From the NCBI GenBank assembly GCA_910589415.1, contig OU342635.1, positions 36,978,929-37,042,928 on the forward strand: 64,000 nucleotides of DNA, in the 5' to 3' direction. Position numbers and translations under genes: made by a program. How positions within the stretch are numbered: position 1 is the stretch's first letter; each line of letters begins with the position of its first letter. The stretch is from Malachius bipustulatus. Its lineage: Eukaryota > Arthropoda > Insecta > Coleoptera > Melyridae. The notes under the pieces were generated by a model. The model had not been told where the DNA came from. It was given only the letters and a program-made list of their open reading frames with translations, and made no database searches. This document shows, piece after piece, positions 11,901-26,900 of this stretch.

Positions 11901-14900
11901 GTTGTTGGCAAAATGATCATAATTTATGGTGATCAATTTTAGTGCAAGCAAATTTTTAAAACAATTTTCCTCGGAAACAGGTTATTTTATCGTGATAGAC
12001 AAAGAGGACCTTTTCCGAAGATTTCTTCATGTTCTTCAATTGTGCGTCTTCAAAACTCAGAAAAAAATATTACGACAAAAGTTATAGGCCTTTTTTGAAG
12101 GTCAAGGGCAGTTAAGGCCTTTGGATTTCGAGGGATTCAAGTCTAATTTATACCAAGGATTTAAAGCACCATCAGTGGCAAGTGTGTCAAATTTTAAGAA
12201 AATCCGTACACTAGAAAAAAAGTTATAAGAAAATATTGATTTAAAAAAATCAACTTTGGAGGCTTATAATTTTCTTCTTTTTGAGTTTTCGAAAAAAAAT
12301 TATAGATACTTTTTGCAATATTTCATCAAGAAGAATCACCCCCTTAATTTTTTGCTCATAATTTCCGGACACCCTGTATTTATTGGATACTATTTGAAAA
12401 ATAAAGATAGGGACATGAAAGCTGTTTTTTTCTCTATCTTGATCCGTTATCATGTCAGTCGTAGTCATGTTTTTCTTCTACATATTAGCCGCCTTACATT
12501 CATGTGTCTAAAGTTCCTTATAAAAATGTTGAATTTTCAACATCAAGGCAATACCATCTTTACCAAAATGAAGTTCTGTGATTCGTTCTCGCATCGAGTC
12601 CATTGGTGGGATGGGATGTTGTATTCTTTGATTAACACTAAGGGTTCGACTTCAAGTTTTCCAACGCTGTGTTTCCATTTTTATCTCTTTTGTAGTTCAC
12701 TAAAAATATTCCTCATGCCACCGGGCCCAGAAATGTTGGGTCAATCGTTGAAGAAATTCATATCTTGACAAGCGATTTTCTGGTACCGCCATAACATCTT
12801 GTTGAGATACAGTGTCATCATTCATCAAAGTTCTTCTCACCAAGAAGTGAGCGGGGTAAGTACCTCGACCTTTCTTATCTTCAATGAAGAAGGGTCCAGG
12901 GTAATCAGTTTTCGTAAACTCGAACGCATGAGATGGACTTACTCTTGCTGATGGCAAGTCAGCCATAATGGGATTAACAATGTTTGTTTTCTGAATTTCG
13001 CATAAATGACACAAGTTCGGGCAGTGTCTCTTGATATATTTCGCCCTAGTAGTTGCCAAAATTTTTTCCAACTGACATCAAAACTTACTGACTGAGCCCA
13101 GCATGATTGGGCTCGTTTCAAAATATCAATCTCTACAATCGAGTTGCGTAACTTGTCTTTTAATTTTAAAAAAAGGCGATTTTTACTTGTTAGCTGCAAC
13201 GACATTCATATCATAACGAAGGAACGAGGAACTCTAGAAATATTCTGGATTCGTATTTGTTTACCTTCTACAACATTTATTATGACTCAGATGACATAAT
13301 TATTGTGTCGCGATAGGTCTAGTGACATGACTAAATGCCAGAAGGGTTCCGCGTTCTGCGTGCGTGAAGTCATCCATGAAACTACCAGACATTTTTAGAC
13401 TCCACGGCCAACTGTATATTAATAAGAGTTGTCGGCACTTTAGGGGTCAGTTGTAATTGGAAGTCGAAGACAGAAGGACATAAAAGGGAAATAGAAAGCA
13501 GAGTAAAGTGATTTGTGACAAGTGAAGTGAAAGAGCACGGTAATTGTGTTAGTAGTATCTGTGTGTAAATAAGAGAACAGCTGATTATTTAGATTTGAAG
13601 ATTATTATTATAGGTTATACCTACTTGTGTTAAGAAATAAAGAATTTTGCAAGACTTTTAAACTGGAATTAATAAAAAATAAGACGGTAACAGTATTGAA
13701 ATTTCTGAGGCAATGTGAAAATGTAATAATATACAGGGTGTCCCATTAAAAATAAAAAGTTTTGATCTCAACCATGTTGTGTCCTTCTTTGGTATTGATG
13801 ATGTAGGCTTTTATGTCTGGCTTCAGTTGAAATCATGAGTGATTTCGGGCTCTTTTATTGTTTTCCTTGGAGATTTGCTTTTTCCACAACTGCGATAGAA
13901 AACATCAGCGGTTACTTGTGCGCAAGCGATGCTTCCACTACTCGTGCTTACTAATAAATGTTCCAGTCGTCCAGCCAGTTATAGAGCAGCGAAAAAACTT
14001 ATAAAATCAGTAGTTCGGTATATTTGTTAAAAAATTTTCAGTCTGAAATTATTCGAGGAATCGCCTGTTTCATTTTTCGAATATAAAACTTGGACCACGC
14101 TGTATATTGTTAGTGTTAAGTGTAGAGAAGTAATTAGTGTTGAATAAATACGTTTCCAGAAAATAAATACTTAAATAAAACAATCACTAATAAATAAATT
14201 TGTAAACATAAATGATTAATCAAATTTAGTCTGCGCTTAATATTATTAAAGCACCATTAGAGGAAAAGTCCTAGCGATACTCCTATAAAATTGGTTGAAA
14301 CTTGCTGTCAAAGCTTATATGGATACTTGAAAATACAGGGTGTTTACTGCAAGCTTGGCCAAACTTCATTGGGTGATTCTTCGAGTGATTATAAGACGAA
14401 AAGTAACCGGAAATGTGTAATTTTTCAAGATACCGGGTGTTACCTACACTTTTATTAAAAATAGTATTTTTCGAAAATATCTGAAATACAGTGTCCGCCA
14501 AAAATTTTGCACCATATGGGGAAATTTTTTGTTTTCTATCTTTTTTTAAATTTTTTTGTCATAAGTTTGTGCTTGTCAAAACATTAAATTTGAGCACACT
14601 AGATACATGGTGTGTTTTAATTCCAGAAAAAAATGACGTTTATCTAAACTTTAAAATTAAAAAAATAAATATATTTCAAAAACTAAAAGTGTTTTGAGAG
14701 ACATTTGGACAACACTCGTTAGATATATTCACGAAATGTAGGTAATGTCAGTTATGAAAAAAATTAATTATTTTAAAGAGGTGGCCTTAAAATGGAAACA
14801 CTTCAAATTTCTACTTTTTCTGACAAATCTGACAAAAAAATCAGATTTCAAAGAATAGCCATTGACGTACTTTAAAACATGAAAAAAATAGAAACAATAT

Positions 14901-17900
14901 TTGAGGTGCTCCCCGGGACGTCACTGGACTCGATAATGTTATTCCAGTTAGGGCTAAATTAGCCCTTTACTACAGCAAATGAAACAGCAAAACTTCAACA
15001 ATATTGGGTAAAGTATATTTAAGATATTTTCGAATAAGACGTTTTAATAAAAGTGTATTTTGAAAAAATGCATTTCGCCTTATAATCACTCAAAGAATCA
15101 CCCCCTGAATTTTGGTGAAGCTTACAGTAAACACCCTATTTTTTCAAGTATCTAAGCTTTCACAGTAAGTTTCAACCAAATTTATGTGAATATTGCTATA
15201 CGACTTTTCCTGTAATGGAGCTTTAATAATATTAATAATATTAATTATTTAATAATAATCATTTATATTTTACAAATTTATTTTTTACTGGATTGTTTTA
15301 TTTAAGTATTTATTTTGGAAACTTATTTATTCAACACTAATTATGGTCATTATATACATCCGCGGCTCCTACAGTTTCACTATGACACCTATATAGGGGT
15401 GGAGGACATACCTATAGTAACACCAGGAAGGTATTAATTTGCTTTGCAAATGAAAGATAAGCGAACAAAAGGGCATCAAAAGAAGGTCTTCCTGAGTGCG
15501 GGCCTGTTTAGAACAGCGAAAATCACAATAAACATGCAAGGTCAGAGTGTCGAGTGGACGGCGGAAACTCGTAATATCAACACCAGAGCCGGTCTGGTAA
15601 CATACCCAACATACATGGCATGCAAACGTAGTCGGAATATAATAGCGAGCGATGTCGCGTATTTTGGAATATAAATGCAAAATAAATGCAAAATTCAAAA
15701 TAAAAACTGTGCTATTATTGTTAATCTCGAAGATATTCCTTGCCCTGAAAGTGAAAAAAAAATAGAAATTCAACCGTAGTGCCAAAGAGGCCTTAGTGGT
15801 GACCTTGATATTAGTTTGCAATGGCTGTTTTTAGTTTCTTACCCACCCAGCACCCCTATTTCGCTCCTCGGTTCCGAAAAAATTGATGAAACGTAGGAGC
15901 CGCGGATGTATACAATTACCCTAATTATTATACCTTAACCTAACAATATACAAGTGGTCTAAGTATAATATTCGAAAAATGATATACAGGGTGTTGTCTG
16001 TAGTAAATTTACTGTAGTAAACACCCTGTATATTTTCATAATCACTGGAAATAAAAGTAAGTCTGCCAAGGACTTCACACTACAATATCCTTTGCGGTCC
16101 GACCCGCCTATCCGAAAGGGTGGCCTGACTAATGATCTCTATGAGATGATCGTCGTCGGGAGACTATGCTGACCGTATAACCGTGGGGCTCTCTAATCCC
16201 AATCGGGTTATTATTTCTTAATTTCAGATACCTACCAGAAGTCTTTTGTGTTAGTTTTAATCAAAATTACATCAATTATAACAAATTGAGAGATGTTTCT
16301 GGGATATATTTTAATTAAAACATTTTTTTTTAATTTCCTATACATATACCTACCATTAGGATAAAAAAAAGATATGAGAAATAATTCTTCAAGAACTTAA
16401 TACATGAATATCGCAATAAGTTGCTGGAATTTGTCTGTTACGGTGATTTCGTTCTGAATTTAATTAAAACTGCATTATTATTACGAACGAGTAAATACCT
16501 ACTTACTTCTACCATAATTTTATAATGAATTTAATACTTCAGCTGCATTTTTATTACTATTTTAACGTTGCTGCAGCACCAGCACAGTTATTGTTTCAAT
16601 TCAAATACCTAGAAATAAAAATATTTATTTTCTTTCAATTCAAGAGAATCATCATAACACCTTTTTAAGTGTTTTTTAGACACCGCAAGACTAAACTGTT
16701 TGAAATTACGAAAGATCATTCTACTATGAAGATCTCAAGAATTGTGCAATTCTTATTAGTTTTATTAGATAGATAGATCTTATTAAAATGAGATTTTATC
16801 TCTGGAATCTCTTGCTTTATTATTTCGTGCTTTAAAGGAAAGACTGTCTAGACAGTCTTATTAGCATATAAATTTACATATTTACCCATCGATATTTTTA
16901 CTGGCCGTAATAGGGGGGAGAGGTGTCAGGGGTTGAACTTGGAAATCATAAACGCCACCCTATATTGAAAGGAAACGCCGATCTGCATTAATTTAGATAC
17001 TCTCCGGATGTTATAAAAATCTCCTAATGAATTAACTAAACTATTATTTTCGAGCTATAACCGAGCCGTCAAGTTAAAAAAAAAAAATCCTGGTATTATA
17101 TCATATTAGTATTATTGCGGTTGCCTATACTGTGAAAATTTCAGTCCAATTCTTTTGAAAACATGCCCTACAATACCGGATATTGCAATTTAGCAATTTT
17201 GACCCTTTTCCTTCACCCACCACTGGCTAACCAATTAAAAAAAAGCAAAATTTATTACACTGCCTTGAAAATCGAAAGAAGTTCGTCTTATGTTATTAAT
17301 TTAGTTTCAGTTTTTTTTTTTTCATCTTACATTATAGGTACGGGGTTACAAAATACAAATTTTTACGAAGAACGATATGTTTCCTCATTTGATACGCCTC
17401 GACCAAAAATAGTATCAGGCCACTCTTTGTGGATATCTTACTTCAAAAATTTCAGATCCTAGATTGAAAAGTGTGGCCTGAAATGGTATGGCACAAAAAC
17501 GCTTTTATTATAGAAATTGAAAAGTTCACCCTGTAGAAGTAACGCGACTTTACGAAACCATTTTAACGAAAATCTGAAGTCCTCCAAAAGTTTAACAAGA
17601 CTGAAAACTTTCGTTCACTAATCTAGAAAGATGAAGCTAAAGGGGCGTTTCGAAATTAAAAATTTGAAATTTTAGAAAAATAAACACTATTCCTACTTAT
17701 AAAAAATGCTATCCGTTTTTTTGAAATTTTACGAGATTAAAGCTTATTATTACTTATTAGTATACCTAACTAGTCTGAAAATTTCAGATCAATTCCTTCA
17801 AAAATTTTCTCAGAAATAGTTACAGAAAATTAGAAGTTTTCACTCGCTCAATTAATAGAAATAATGCATTTTTTACACTAACATCAATAATTTCAAATTT

Positions 17901-20900
17901 CTATCTTCGTTGTAAGAAAGAAAAAACGGTGATATAAATTTTCCATTATTTTTTAACGACAAAATTAAATGCGTTAGCGGTTCGCGCTGCATTTCTCGCT
18001 TATGTAACTAATATAACACAAATTAATTAAAATTAACTACATATTCGTTAAATATATTTTAATAACACGCGTTTTACTTTAATTTTAGGGTATTCAGGTA
18101 TATTTTAAGGTGTTTTTTGAGGAAATTTCTCAGTAATTTTTTTTATTTTTCTCCTCAATTTTAATCTTCCTGCTACGTGGATTCCCAGAGAGAAGCCTAA
18201 TCCGCGATTTTTTCGGCCTATATGTTTTTCATCTTTCGTTGGATTTGATTTCGGATTTCAATTCCCTCGTTGTCAATAAAATTGCGGTCGTTATCAATGT
18301 CATTGTCGTGCATGGTTACAGGGGCAATTCCCTCGGTTTCCTTTTCGTCGATTTCGTCGCTCTGTCGGTTTCGAAATTTTATTCCTTCTGATAGATGAAC
18401 ATTTTTTATAATAACGTCAAGATTTTTCCCCACTCCGCCGATAGCAGACACGGTGTCGCATCTAGAAAATGCGTGCATGAAAAGTACGTGCCCTCATTTC
18501 TTCGTGCTTGCATGAAGCTGCTCGTAGAAAACATTTTCGATGCGGTTGTTGCCTATCCAATTTTAAGAAAGGATACTTTTGAGATTTTTTCCAAGTGCGC
18601 ACATCAACATGAGCACATCAGTGTCATTTCCTACTATTAGGCGGGCGAACTACTTCAATTGCCGCTCTAACAATGTCCACGTCTGCATTCTCCCATGTTT
18701 GTCTCACTTCGAATCCCTATTTATTGTTCAAATGATTCTTTAACATCTCGAGGAAATTTTTTATTGCGCTCATTGGCGAGAAATTCTTCTTCTTCTTCTA
18801 TTTTTATGACTTGAATACACTTGTGCCTCAAGTGTTTCTGTGATTTGACCAGATTTGCGATTTCTAGTGCTTGTAATTAGCTTTGAGAGTTTTGTATTAG
18901 GATAAAACACAACACAGGAAAGGAATCTTCTCTCTCTGGGGCTACAGCAGAGCATTAACACACCCGAAAGTTGTCTCTGAAGAGATCCCAGGATCGAGGA
19001 GGAAAAATTTAAAAGTCAGATAGATGCCTTAAAATTAAGATTGAACAAGATTGTTGCCACATTCATTGGGGACATTTCATATCACATGAAATGTCCACGC
19101 ATTCTTATAATGGTACTAATAATGTGCCTACGATTTATGAAAGGAAATTTTGAAGACCACATTATGTTTGAGAAATGTTCCTGGAATGAGAAATCCATCG
19201 AAAACTCTTTAGAAAATGCAACAAAATAAAAAATGTATCTGAAATTTTTGAGGCAACTCCTAAATGCCCTGGACTACTAGGATCTAATCGAATTTGTAAT
19301 TTCTTTAAATGTCAAATGGAGAGTTCATGATGACTTATTGAACCTACAAAAAATAATTTATTAATTTCCAACAATAAAAATGATATGGAAAAATAAGAAA
19401 AGGAAAACATTTTTTTCAGGTTACTGCAGCATCAAATTCTCCCCAACCTTGCCCATTTAACCGAGTCTGTATCTCGCTAAATAAAAAAGTTGCCTGCGTT
19501 GGGAGATAGATTTTGGAAGCTCCGTTTAGAAAATATCATTAAAAACACAACTTTTTACTCATTGACAATGACTTAGTTAGGTATTTATTGTTGAAATGTA
19601 TCTTTCAATATTTTAAGACCACTTATTGATTTTTTGTAAGATAAACACATGTCATTATAAGAGGTACATAAGCATGAAACGAGGACTCATGATTCGCCAG
19701 TGTAATTATACATGCAATTATATTAATAATAATTTGAAAAATACCGTGTAAGACAAGTTTAATAACTGTCATGAATGTCTGTGAATTGTCTAGCAAAATA
19801 ATGAGCATCCTAAACCCGCATCATGATGGTCTAAAAATTGGCGACAAAAACCTGAAATTTCATAAAAAATTTAACTACTGACCCAGAGTCTGATATTATT
19901 AATAATTTTTCAAAGTAGTAGCAACATAAAAACATAAAGATACCTGCTACATTCATAAAATGTTTGAGTAACAGTAAAACATGTCATGTTCCGCGCATTT
20001 TCTATAAGACTAGAATGCCGGAATTGTCTGTGAAAAAACTGCTATAGCCGTACGCAAAAACCTCATGTATGTCGTCTTAACTTTAATTAACAAATATTTA
20101 AATGTTATTTTCACTACTCGCGAAACCTCATATAAAGTATACAGTTTCTAATAATAATAACAGTATATTGCATTTTATTTAGTAATTTATTGTTACAGTT
20201 TACATTCAGAGTGTCCAGTATGGATGATAGAAATGAGTAAAGAATAGAAATTGACGCTTAAGGTCTTCAATTCAGTACAGTTGCGACATTAATAAGAATC
20301 TAAGACACTTTAATATGTTATGATACATTGCGGTACTGAAATTGCATGTGCTGAAATTTCACTTATCTATTATAACTCGTTTTAAGCAATTTGTTTTAAA
20401 AATGAGAAGGCAGTAAATTTTATTTGCGTCTTACTTAAAAAAAGTCATAACTGACTTATCTCTTACCCACCCTCCCCCTCTGAAATTTGGACGGCTGTTT
20501 ACATATGTAAGACAAATAGTAAGTAACGCCGAGAAGATAAAGGTGACACATAGAAGGACGAAATGGCGATGCTGAGTTTTTCACTGAAGGGCTCACTATG
20601 AAGTGTCGATGTCCAGGCATGTGCTGATGACTTGATCATTCTGATCAAAGGAAGATCTGAAGCGACCATTTCTAGGGTCCTTCAGAAAGTACTCGACGTG
20701 ACTTATAAGTGGTACTAAAGGGAACACATGTCAGTCAGCCCTCGCAAAATTGTCTTAATACTATTTTCCAGCAAGAGAAGGTTGGATGGTTTAATGCCCT
20801 TTTTTAGGAGAAACCATTACATTTTCAGAAAAAACTAAGTACCTAGGAGTCATCCTGGATAGAAAGCTCACTTGGACAACAGCCAAACTCTTCTCATTGA

Positions 20901-23900
20901 CGTGTAAAAGAATTCGTGACTAATCATGTGGAATTGAACCCAAACAAAATAAATACTGACTTTATGTAATGGTCGTCAGACTTATGTTTGATGACATTAC
21001 CGCTTGGTGGTCAAAAGGCCAGCAGGTCATGGTCAAAAGAAAGCTCTCTAGCCTACAGAGACAAGCTTGTCTGGCGATTTGTGGTGCTATTCACACCATA
21101 CCGTCGGCGGCTATGGAAACCCTACTAGACTTACCACCTTTCCATATTTATTTGGAGAGAGAGATCAGATGGACTACATAATATTATAGAATGCTACAGA
21201 TGGCAAGGAGCTTGCCAAAGGCTCATAACTTGCTTAAATCTATACCATAGAGCTCTGTGCCTAGATGCATGAAAAGATACACTCCCAACTCAGGTCAATA
21301 AAGATATTTTCAGACAACCAAAGTGGCTCTAAAGGCCATTGGCTCCAGCTACTGCAAGTGCAAGTTGGTCTAGAACTGTCAATTAACTCTGAGTGCCCTA
21401 GCAAGGTGCAACGAAGTAACTTTGATCTGGATTCCTGCCATTGCTGGATGTGGAGAGAACGAACTTGCCGACTCTCTGGCCAGGACCGAATCCGAATTTA
21501 TCGGACCAAAATCAGCATTTGCCATATCACCAAATATTGCCAAAACAACAATACGCAATCGGACTGAGAGGGAAGTTCTCCGCAGTACTGGCAAAACTCC
21601 AAAGGGTTTTACAAAGGGCACGTAAAAAAAAAAAGAAAAAAAATGATAACGCTTATGTAATCCTCGCAGTTCATTTTCCTTAATTATTATTGAAGAAAAA
21701 AGCCTGAAAAGTCGGCCGAAAGAGGTTTTTTGAGCTTAATTTCCAAGTAAAATTGAATCTTAAACTTGATTCCCGATTACGGCTATTATCAGAGCTGAAA
21801 GTAATAGCGAAATTTAATAAAATTGAGCCAAACTTATTTTTTTATCAGCTTTTTCTCAAGTTTGATTTTCCCGCGACTGTACGTTTTTCTGCAATATTTT
21901 GAAATTTTCAGGAAAAACCAGGAACAAATATTTTTGTAAGATAAATTCTTTTCGAAACATTTTTCGTGTTATAAAATCGTCTCAATTTTGACAAAAATCT
22001 GAATTTGATCTAAGAAATTTCGAAATTCTCTTATTAAGAACAACATGAAATAACCCTTTCTGAATATCAAGAATGGAAATCAGGGGTGGACTACGGACTG
22101 ATGGTAATCAACCCCTGAACGTCTGTAAGAACCTCCTGATAATGCCAAAAGACAAAACTGTCAAGAAATTCAGCGTCAAGAAAAACGTCATCATGGAACT
22201 GTCTATAAAAGAGGAATGGAGCAACACATCCATTCACACTCTCAAAGAAGGTACAATAAAATGGTACACAGACGGCTCAAAGGCCACCGAGGGAACAGGC
22301 ACCAACTACTCCGAGTCGATGTGAACATCCCCAAGCATACTTCAGCCGAACTACACGCAATAGAAGTATGCGCCCAAATAAACCTCGACAGAAACTATAA
22401 AAATAGGAAAATATCAATACTGACAGACGGTCAAGATTGCCATAAAAATACTATCGTCAGCTCTAAAATGGCATGAATTGCCTACAAAAACTCAACAAAC
22501 TGGGCAAGGATATTAAAATTTAGGTTGAGGGAAACGAACGACGTGGCCACTCATTGGCAAGAAAATAAGCAGCAGCTGCCTTCATAGGACCAGAGCCATT
22601 CAGTGCCTTGAAGACACGTTCTTCAAAGCAGAACTCCAAAAGGAAGGAGGTAAACTGAGAGAAGTCCATTGGAAAAACCTCTCAGACTTGAGGCAATCCA
22701 AGTAGTTCCTCGGGAACTTCAACCGAGAAACGTCAACAAAATTCTTGACTTTCAACAAAGGAATGCTAACGGAATTCCCGACAGCGCATATAGCAAGCTC
22801 AATGAACACCTGAGGAAACTTGGCATAAAAAAGATGTCGTTTGCTGATTTTGCAGGGAAGAAAAAGAGACACCTATTGACGAACTTCCGAGCACTATAGA
22901 ACGCGAAAGAAGAAATGTTCTGGGACAACACCAGCTCAACGGTGGAGCTCTACCCAGCTTCGATCCTTCAAACCCTGAAATTCCTAAAGGAAACGGAATT
23001 GGAGAAGCTGCTGCAATTAAGGGAATACACACCAGAGAAACAGAGTAGAGGAGACACAATAGATCTTAAATAGGTCGCAACGCATCTGACACCCTCACTA
23101 TCACCCTTTGATTGAATTGGAACTTTTAAATAATTTTAAATAAATATTTTCAAATACCTATACCTACGGCTTGGACTTACAAACACGGCGAATAGGAATT
23201 ACTCAAGAGGACGGAGGCTTGCTTGACAATAATAATTGAAGTAAAAACTGAAGAGTAGACCACTATTACAAACGTCAAATAAACGTGAATTTATTTTGAC
23301 ATCCTTGTGGCAACTCATTGATAACGTTACTTCTCACAATATCAGGGGAGTGAGAAATATTATCCATCTTTGTCAGTAAATTTGTAAATTATCGTTTCGC
23401 TACATCTTTATTGTTTCACCTGTTCTTAAGGACGTTTCGTCACGTTTCTGAGTCGAGACTTTATTTTGAAAATTTTGCAATTAATTTTATGTCCTCTAAT
23501 TCTTGAATGAGAATAAATAAGGAATAAAAAGTGTCAGAAGGGAAAAGAAATCGTATCCGTGGCTTCACCAGCCCAATCAAGCCGAAAGTGATAGCATCCA
23601 AAAAAGTAATATTCTCCAACTTTCGCTAAAAAAAATAAATATCGTATATGACTGTGATAAAGTCCAAGTGTCAGAACTTTTCAGGTAGCCCAAGGGCCTC
23701 TGACGTAACCTAACGACTACTGTGAAGCAGCCGGGACCCCCTTTCTAACGTACCTCCTGGAGCACGTCCGGTCACGGAAATTTCTTTACCACTATAATAA
23801 TTGGTCACCCATCCAAGTAGGGACCAAACCAAGTCATGCTGCACTTAGAGATCGTTTGACCGAAACTCTAATGGTCTGGCTATTAACTTTTGCTAGAGGC

Positions 23901-26900
23901 GCCAGATGAAGAAGATGAAAGATACTCCATTAATCTTCTAGTACATTGTTTGAAATTCCTCAAACATTATTTTCACCTCCTCAGAGAGTAATGATTTAAT
24001 TGTTTCCGGATTGGATATTTTACATATAAAAGAAGTTATACGAGCAACGGTTTATACACGTTTACGCACTGTAATTAATAATTCATTAGACTGGCTTTCT
24101 TATTCAAGTCACGATTTAGCAATAAAAGGATCCTTCTTTGCAAAAAAATTACATCCTGGCAGATCTAATATTCGGTAAAGTTCTTGCTTATGTAGGTAGC
24201 TTTGGTCTGTTGAAATATTTACCTGATTAGATCAACTTTATTACTGAAAAACTTAATTATTTCAAGATTGATTGTCAAGCTGGATACTTTTTAACAAAAT
24301 ACAGATAGTTTTAGTTGTTTTCGGCGTATGGAACGAAAATGCGAAAAGATTGTAAAAGGAAGTGATGACAATCATAAACATAAGGTTATTAAAGCGTGGG
24401 AAAAAATTGATAGATGGTTAAAATGAGGTATGATTGAGAATAAATGGGAAAAAGGAGGATGAGGTACCTAACTCTAATAGTACTCTTTGAAAAACTCCAC
24501 CTTAAGATTTAGGCAAGCGACAGTAAATTTTATCTTCGGGTTAAGAAAGATTGGAACATGTAACAAATTTGTACGTAAGAGGAGACGGATTAGGTTTAGG
24601 GAATTTTTGCAACATTTTTTCAATATTTTCGTCTGATTGGAGGTGAATTTTATTCACTCTATTTTTTTTTCGATACAGCAGACAAGTTAGGATAGAGCCA
24701 TGCCAACTATAATGCAATATTGTCAACGCTGTAGGTACATGTTACTGAAAAATACTTCACACTTGCGCAATCATATTTAAAATATCTATTGAAGAAATGC
24801 TCAGTTTTTACACTTGAATTATCCAGTGACATAAATGCTCACATAGGCTAGAAAATTAATGACTTAACTCACAAAATTTGATTAGTCACGTTGATGAAAT
24901 TGATGAACACGATCCCGACATGCCTCAGAAATATTAACCCAATTTTATTGTCACTGCGCTACTGTTATTCTTCAAATTTATATCATCCATCTTGTGTTTT
25001 ACCAAATTAAAAACTAACTTATAAAGAAAGTAATCAATAGGTGTTAATTGGTACTAAAAAGAACGAAAGTGGGACAAATACCTACTCAAGGTTTTAATGT
25101 ACAGATTCTTAATCGGATTGATGTTATTTGATTCGTCATAAATTCCCTGACGTCTTCATTGCAATCGGAAGAAACGATATGTGTGGCATGCACCTTAGAA
25201 GACTCACTCGAGCTGCTTTGCAATTACAATTCTTTAATAGCTCCGCTCAAAGTGGCTAATTAGTAATGCTTCAACAACCTCCCTCTGACTTACTTGACGG
25301 AACGAAATGAAAGTGATGAAATTTTTAAGGCAGTGTCTCTATTTACAAAAAAAAAAAAACGTGAAAGTGAATCTATAATAGTAGGTAATAAAGAAAAAAC
25401 AAAAAAAAATTAAGTTCCTGTTTTATTATCCTCCCAATCTTTATCATATAAATAAAAATTTTATTTCATTTTTTTATTGCAGCGGCAAGACCAGGTAACG
25501 TCTGCTACAGCAACGCCCATTGTCGTCTTTGGACAGCAGACAGTCATTGCGATTTCCTCATACCAAATCTATTCGGACGTTGTCAATGCAATTCTCCTTT
25601 CAAGCAAGTGGGAGACTCCTGTGCAAGAGCAGCTTTTCAGATCAATAATTTAGGCAAGAAAGCTAACTCTGACAAGAAACCAGGAAGCGATAGAAAGGTA
25701 TAGGTACCTAATTTGTTGAAAAAAAATCATAAATTTATATGTAAATATTTTGGCAGCAAAAGCCAGGACAGGAGAAGAGACCGCAGGATATCGACTCAAA
25801 TGTGATCAAGGATGTTCCAGTACGCAGTACTAGGCGACCGAAACCTGCGCATAAAAGAAGACGTCCATCGACGACAGCGAAGATTTCCAGGACTAAGACT
25901 ACTTCTACCTCTACTGTTACTATTGCAAATTTTCCTACTAGGACTACCCCGATGGAACCCAGTAGTACTCCTGCGTATATTTCTCCCGCTACTACCACTA
26001 CCAGTAAGTTTAAAAGATTATTTTATACTAAAAAGTCTTCTTTAGGCTAGATTTGTCGACCTACCCTTACTTTACAGGTTTTCTTGTTACAAAGATTATT
26101 GTTCGCCCAAAAAGAAAATTAAACTCAATGTACTCAGGCTTTCAATTAGAAGAAATTTATTTTCACAATGTTTCAGTTTCTTTCACTTTCAGTCGGTTTC
26201 AGTCAGGATAGCATTGAACTCCTTCCTTAAAAAAAACTCCAATTCCATCTGAGCTGACGGCTTTTTAACAACCATAAAAGGGATTAAAAAAATTTAAAAA
26301 TATGCGTAATGAGCACTTTAGAGAAAATATGAAATTCCAGTTGTCCTGTATAAAAAATTCGAATTTCGCAAAAACTTTCCTGTTACACATAATATCAGTG
26401 CTCTATACCTTCGCCCTAGTGGGTTTCAAAATATAACACCACCTTCAGAATAAGAACGTTTTTCAATGTTATAAGAACTCTGAATTCCAGTTGCAATGGA
26501 AAATTACACGTTATTACTTCCTTCCTGTTTCATCAACACGGTAGCTTAAAAACATCGGTAGGTGATTAAATAAATCAGTTTTGTTTCATAAATAAAAAAA
26601 TAAAAACACCTACCTACCAGCAAGTGTGAATAAATCACCGGACGCAATTATTACTACGAAAAGCTGCTCTACGATTTAATCTTATGACAACTTGTTCGTT
26701 ATTAATTTAATGACATATCATCAAGCTAAAGACGCCGATCTGTTGAAGCGGAACTTGACACTCCACAGAGCTGTGACAACCTTAGGCTACATATTCAAAT
26801 AATAATTATAAGTGTTGCGAATGCAAAATTTTTACTTCTCAACTAAACTCCCCTTTTTATTTATAGCGCTTCGACCAACAGCTTCTCCATCCGGTATTCG

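Noticed and set aside
12256..12768. 170-codon + strand frame
   Set aside because: It spans the right arm of the foldback (to 12379) and the antisense of the BEL/Pao relic. No domain character, and the composition is that of the reverse strand.
15369..15821. 150- and 76-codon frames
   Set aside because: Both lie wholly inside the 15355-15910 MITE and resemble no protein.
25735..25998. 87-codon - strand frame rich in Val/Gly
   Set aside because: Antisense of the Thr/Lys-rich linker exon of the EB/LDLa gene.
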